A stretch of 7,507 nt of DNA, from the NCBI GenBank assembly GCA_902470405.1, contig CABRGJ010000038.1, positions 1 to 7,507 on the forward strand. Reading direction: 5' to 3'. A program made the position numbers and the translations under genes. The stretch's first letter is position 1; each line of letters begins with the position of its first letter. The stretch is from an uncultured Eggerthella sp. Its GTDB lineage: Bacteria; Actinomycetota; Coriobacteriia; Coriobacteriales; Eggerthellaceae. The notes beneath the pieces are model-generated. The model worked only from the letters and a program-made list of their open reading frames with translations. It had not been told where the DNA came from and did no database searches. Shown one piece after another: positions 5,769 to 7,507 of this stretch.

Positions 5769-7253
5769 ATGGTGCCGAGTCTTGAAGAAGTTCAGGCCAT
5801 TGCGGATGCGGGTGACTTTTGTCGCATTCCCGTACGACGCGAGATCATGGCCGACTCGCTCACCCCCATCCAAGCGATCGCGAAGCTCCGTGCTGCCTCT
5901 CACCACTGCTTCTTGCTCGAAAGCGCAGAGCCTGATGAGCGCTGGGGGCGCTATACCTTCCTCGGTTTCAAACCATCGATCGAGATAACCTGCACGAATG
6001 GCACGATGCGCATTCGCACGCAGGTCGAGACCGATCACCAAGAGACGACCGAGCGCTCTGTCGAACATCCTGCTGAGACGCTGCGCGAGATCCTCGCTGC
6101 ACATAAATCAGCAGTGATAGAAGGCATGCCGCCTTTCACTGGTGGCCTGGTCGGTTACTTTGCCTACGATTATCTGAAATACGCGGAGCCAACGCTGCGT
6201 ACGAGCACCGAACCCGAAGATTTCCTCGATATGGATCTGATGCTGTTCGAGAATGTGATCGCTTTCGATTCCTATCGTCAGAAGATCTGCATCATCGGCG
6301 GTGTCGATGCGAATGATGTGGCAAGCTCCTATGAAGCCCTCGAAGCGGAGCTTGCCACTATCGAGTCGCTTTTGCTCGACGGCCCGCGAGCGGCCTTCGA
6401 GCCACTGCGATTGCAAGAGCCGCTCGAGCCACTGCTCACACGCGATGCCTATGCAGCGATGGTAGAAGCCGCCAAAGGTCACATTCGTGAAGGCGACATC
6501 TTCCAGGTCGTGCTCTCTAATCCTCGTCGCGCGAAGGTGACCGGAAGCCTCTTCGATGCCTATCGCATCCTGCGCTGCGAGAATCCCTCCCCTTATATGT
6601 TCTACTTCACGAGCGATGATGTTGAGATCGTCGGATCGAGCCCCGAGACGCTCGTGCGTCTTGAGAAGGGCGAGCTGTTCACCTATCCGCTCGCTGGAAC
6701 GCGCCCACGCGGTGCGACCCCCGAAGAGGATGCCGCCAACGAAGCAGAGCTGCGCAAAAACGAAAAGGAACTCGCAGAGCACAATATGCTCGTCGATCTG
6801 GGTCGCAACGACCTTGGGCGCATCAGCGAACTGGGCAGCGTGCGGGTTGAAAGATACCAAGAGATCTTGCGCTTCTCGAAAGTGATGCATATCGGATCGA
6901 CCGTGCAGAGCACCATCGCCACCGATAAAGATGCGCTCGATGCGATCGATTCGATCTTGCCCGCAGGCACCCTATCAGGCGCACCGAAGTTGCGCGCCTG
7001 TGAGATCATCCGCGAATTGGAAGGCAACAACCGCGGCATCTACGGCGGTGCGATCGGGTATCTCGACTTCACGGGCGGCCTTGATCTATGCATCGCGATC
7101 CGTTTGGCCTACAAGAAGAATGGCGTGGTGTGCGTGCAATCAGGCGCAGGCATCGTAGCAGATTCGGATCCTGATGCCGAATTCGACGAATGTTCTAACA
7201 AGGCACGTGCGGTCACGCAGGCGATCGAGGAATCACAAGGAGGCATCGCATGA
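5769..7253 (+). CDS. trpE: Anthranilate synthase component I
   Basis: This 494-residue enzyme makes anthranilate and pyruvate from chorismate, using ammonia delivered by TrpG, in the first committed step of tryptophan synthesis. The N-terminal domain holds LLES (49-52), the family's tryptophan feedback-binding motif, followed by GRYTFLGF. The C-terminal chorismate-binding domain (about 225-490) shows GDIFQVVLS, SSPETL, PLAGTRPRG (307-315), DLGRNDLGRI, LPAGTLSGAPK and YGGAIGY, and ends with QSGAGIVADSDP and NKARA. Ala in PLAGT, where aminodeoxychorismate synthase PabB usually has Lys, favours TrpE. ATG 5769 is chosen because AAAGGA (5755-5760) lies eight bases upstream; a longer in-frame extension from 5679 would translate the T-box and terminator and can be dismissed. 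Expression is controlled by the tRNA-Trp T-box leader, and activity probably by Trp through LLES. It overlaps trpG by ATGA. Confidence 0.96.
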   Translation: MVPSLEEVQAIADAGDFCRIPVRREIMADSLTPIQAIAKLRAASHHCFLLESAEPDERWGRYTFLGFKPSIEITCTNGTMRIRTQVETDHQETTERSVEHPAETLREILAAHKSAVIEGMPPFTGGLVGYFAYDYLKYAEPTLRTSTEPEDFLDMDLMLFENVIAFDSYRQKICIIGGVDANDVASSYEALEAELATIESLLLDGPRAAFEPLRLQEPLEPLLTRDAYAAMVEAAKGHIREGDIFQVVLSNPRRAKVTGSLFDAYRILRCENPSPYMFYFTSDDVEIVGSSPETLVRLEKGELFTYPLAGTRPRGATPEEDAANEAELRKNEKELAEHNMLVDLGRNDLGRISELGSVRVERYQEILRFSKVMHIGSTVQSTIATDKDALDAIDSILPAGTLSGAPKLRACEIIRELEGNNRGIYGGAIGYLDFTGGLDLCIAIRLAYKKNGVVCVQSGAGIVADSDPDAEFDECSNKARAVTQAIEESQGGIA

Positions 7254-7507
7254 TCTATCTTATAGACAATTACGACAGTTTTTCTTACAATTTGTATCAG
7301 CTCATCGGCGCACTGCGAGCTGATGTAAGCGTGATCCGCAACGATGCGATGAGCGTAGCCGAACTGACAGCGCTCGATCCAGAAGCGATCATCCTCTCCC
7401 CCGGACCAGGACGCCCCGCGGATGCGGGCATCTGTGAAGAAGTAGTGCGCAAGCTAAGCGGAGACATACCCCTGCTCGGTGTATGCTTGGGGCATCAGGC
7501 GATCGTC
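7250..7507 (+). CDS. trpG: Anthranilate synthase component II, glutamine amidotransferase (partial)
   Basis: The first 86 codons of a class I glutamine amidotransferase run off the window end. The protein begins MIYLIDNYDSFSYNLYQ, a hallmark of TrpG/PabA, and shows LSPGPGRP (the oxyanion region) and GVCLGHQA with the nucleophile Cys79. The His-Glu part of the triad lies beyond the window. It hydrolyses glutamine and passes ammonia to TrpE. ATG 7250 overlaps the trpE stop (ATGA) and has a full AAGGAGG (7237-7243) six bases upstream, so the two subunits are coupled for balanced synthesis. It may also serve PabB as an amphibolic subunit, as in several Gram-positive bacteria, but the trp leader argues for tryptophan as the main role. 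The remaining trp genes would be expected downstream. Confidence 0.95.
   Translation, partial: MIYLIDNYDSFSYNLYQLIGALRADVSVIRNDAMSVAELTALDPEAIILSPGPGRPADAGICEEVVRKLSGDIPLLGVCLGHQAIV

Noticed and set aside
5457..6104. 215-codon minus-strand open frame across the trp leader and start of trpE
   Set aside because: It would be antisense to a structured riboswitch and to the conserved TrpE N-terminus; no motif or convincing start supports it.
6108..6890. 260-codon open frame on the minus strand inside trpE
   Set aside because: It is wholly antisense to a gene with clear TrpE motifs, lacks any recognisable domain, and is explained by the codon use of the sense gene.

Overview
The window looks like ordinary chromosomal DNA from a mid-GC bacterium with Gram-positive-type regulation. 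The signs are a GntR regulator of the YtrA type controlling an ABC-2 exporter, strong purine-rich ribosome binding sites, and a T-box riboswitch in front of trpE. The protein style and moderately high GC would fit a coriobacterial actinobacterium (Eggerthellaceae-like) or a mid-GC Clostridium relative. This is a low-confidence guess, because no ribosomal or other marker gene is present. I see no mobile element, CRISPR array, tRNA or rRNA.

Layout. Bases 1-126 are the 3' end of an acetate kinase gene on the + strand. It converges, three bases apart, with a minus-strand operon that runs leftward from about 2270 to 130. That operon encodes a short GntR/YtrA-type repressor, possibly a tiny 17-18-codon linker ORF, an ABC ATPase, and its six-helix ABC-2 permease. 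A near-consensus promoter (TTGACA-N17-TATAGT on the minus strand) lies inside a cluster of GTGTATATA/TATATACAC repeats, which is almost certainly the repressor's own operator. Diverging from it on the + strand are a class I PLP-dependent aminotransferase (2429-3619) and, 36 bases later, a 540-residue protein of unknown function with two C-terminal membrane helices (3656-5278).

The right end is the start of a tryptophan operon. An extended -10 promoter (5381-5409) drives a leader that folds as a class I transcriptional T-box riboswitch (about 5434-5739). It has a UGG (Trp) specifier, an AGAGAG/GNUG stem I, a T-box sequence whose UGGC fits the 3' end of tRNA-Trp, and a strong intrinsic terminator. 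It is followed by trpE (5769-7253) and the start of trpG (7250 to the window end), which overlap by ATGA. Uncharged tRNA-Trp should therefore turn on synthesis of anthranilate from chorismate and glutamine.

The best second-look items are the operator-promoter architecture of the GntR operon, the T-box with its tRNA-Trp matches, the small translationally coupled ORF between the repressor and the ATPase, the unrecognised 540-residue membrane protein, and the striking density of GATC words throughout.
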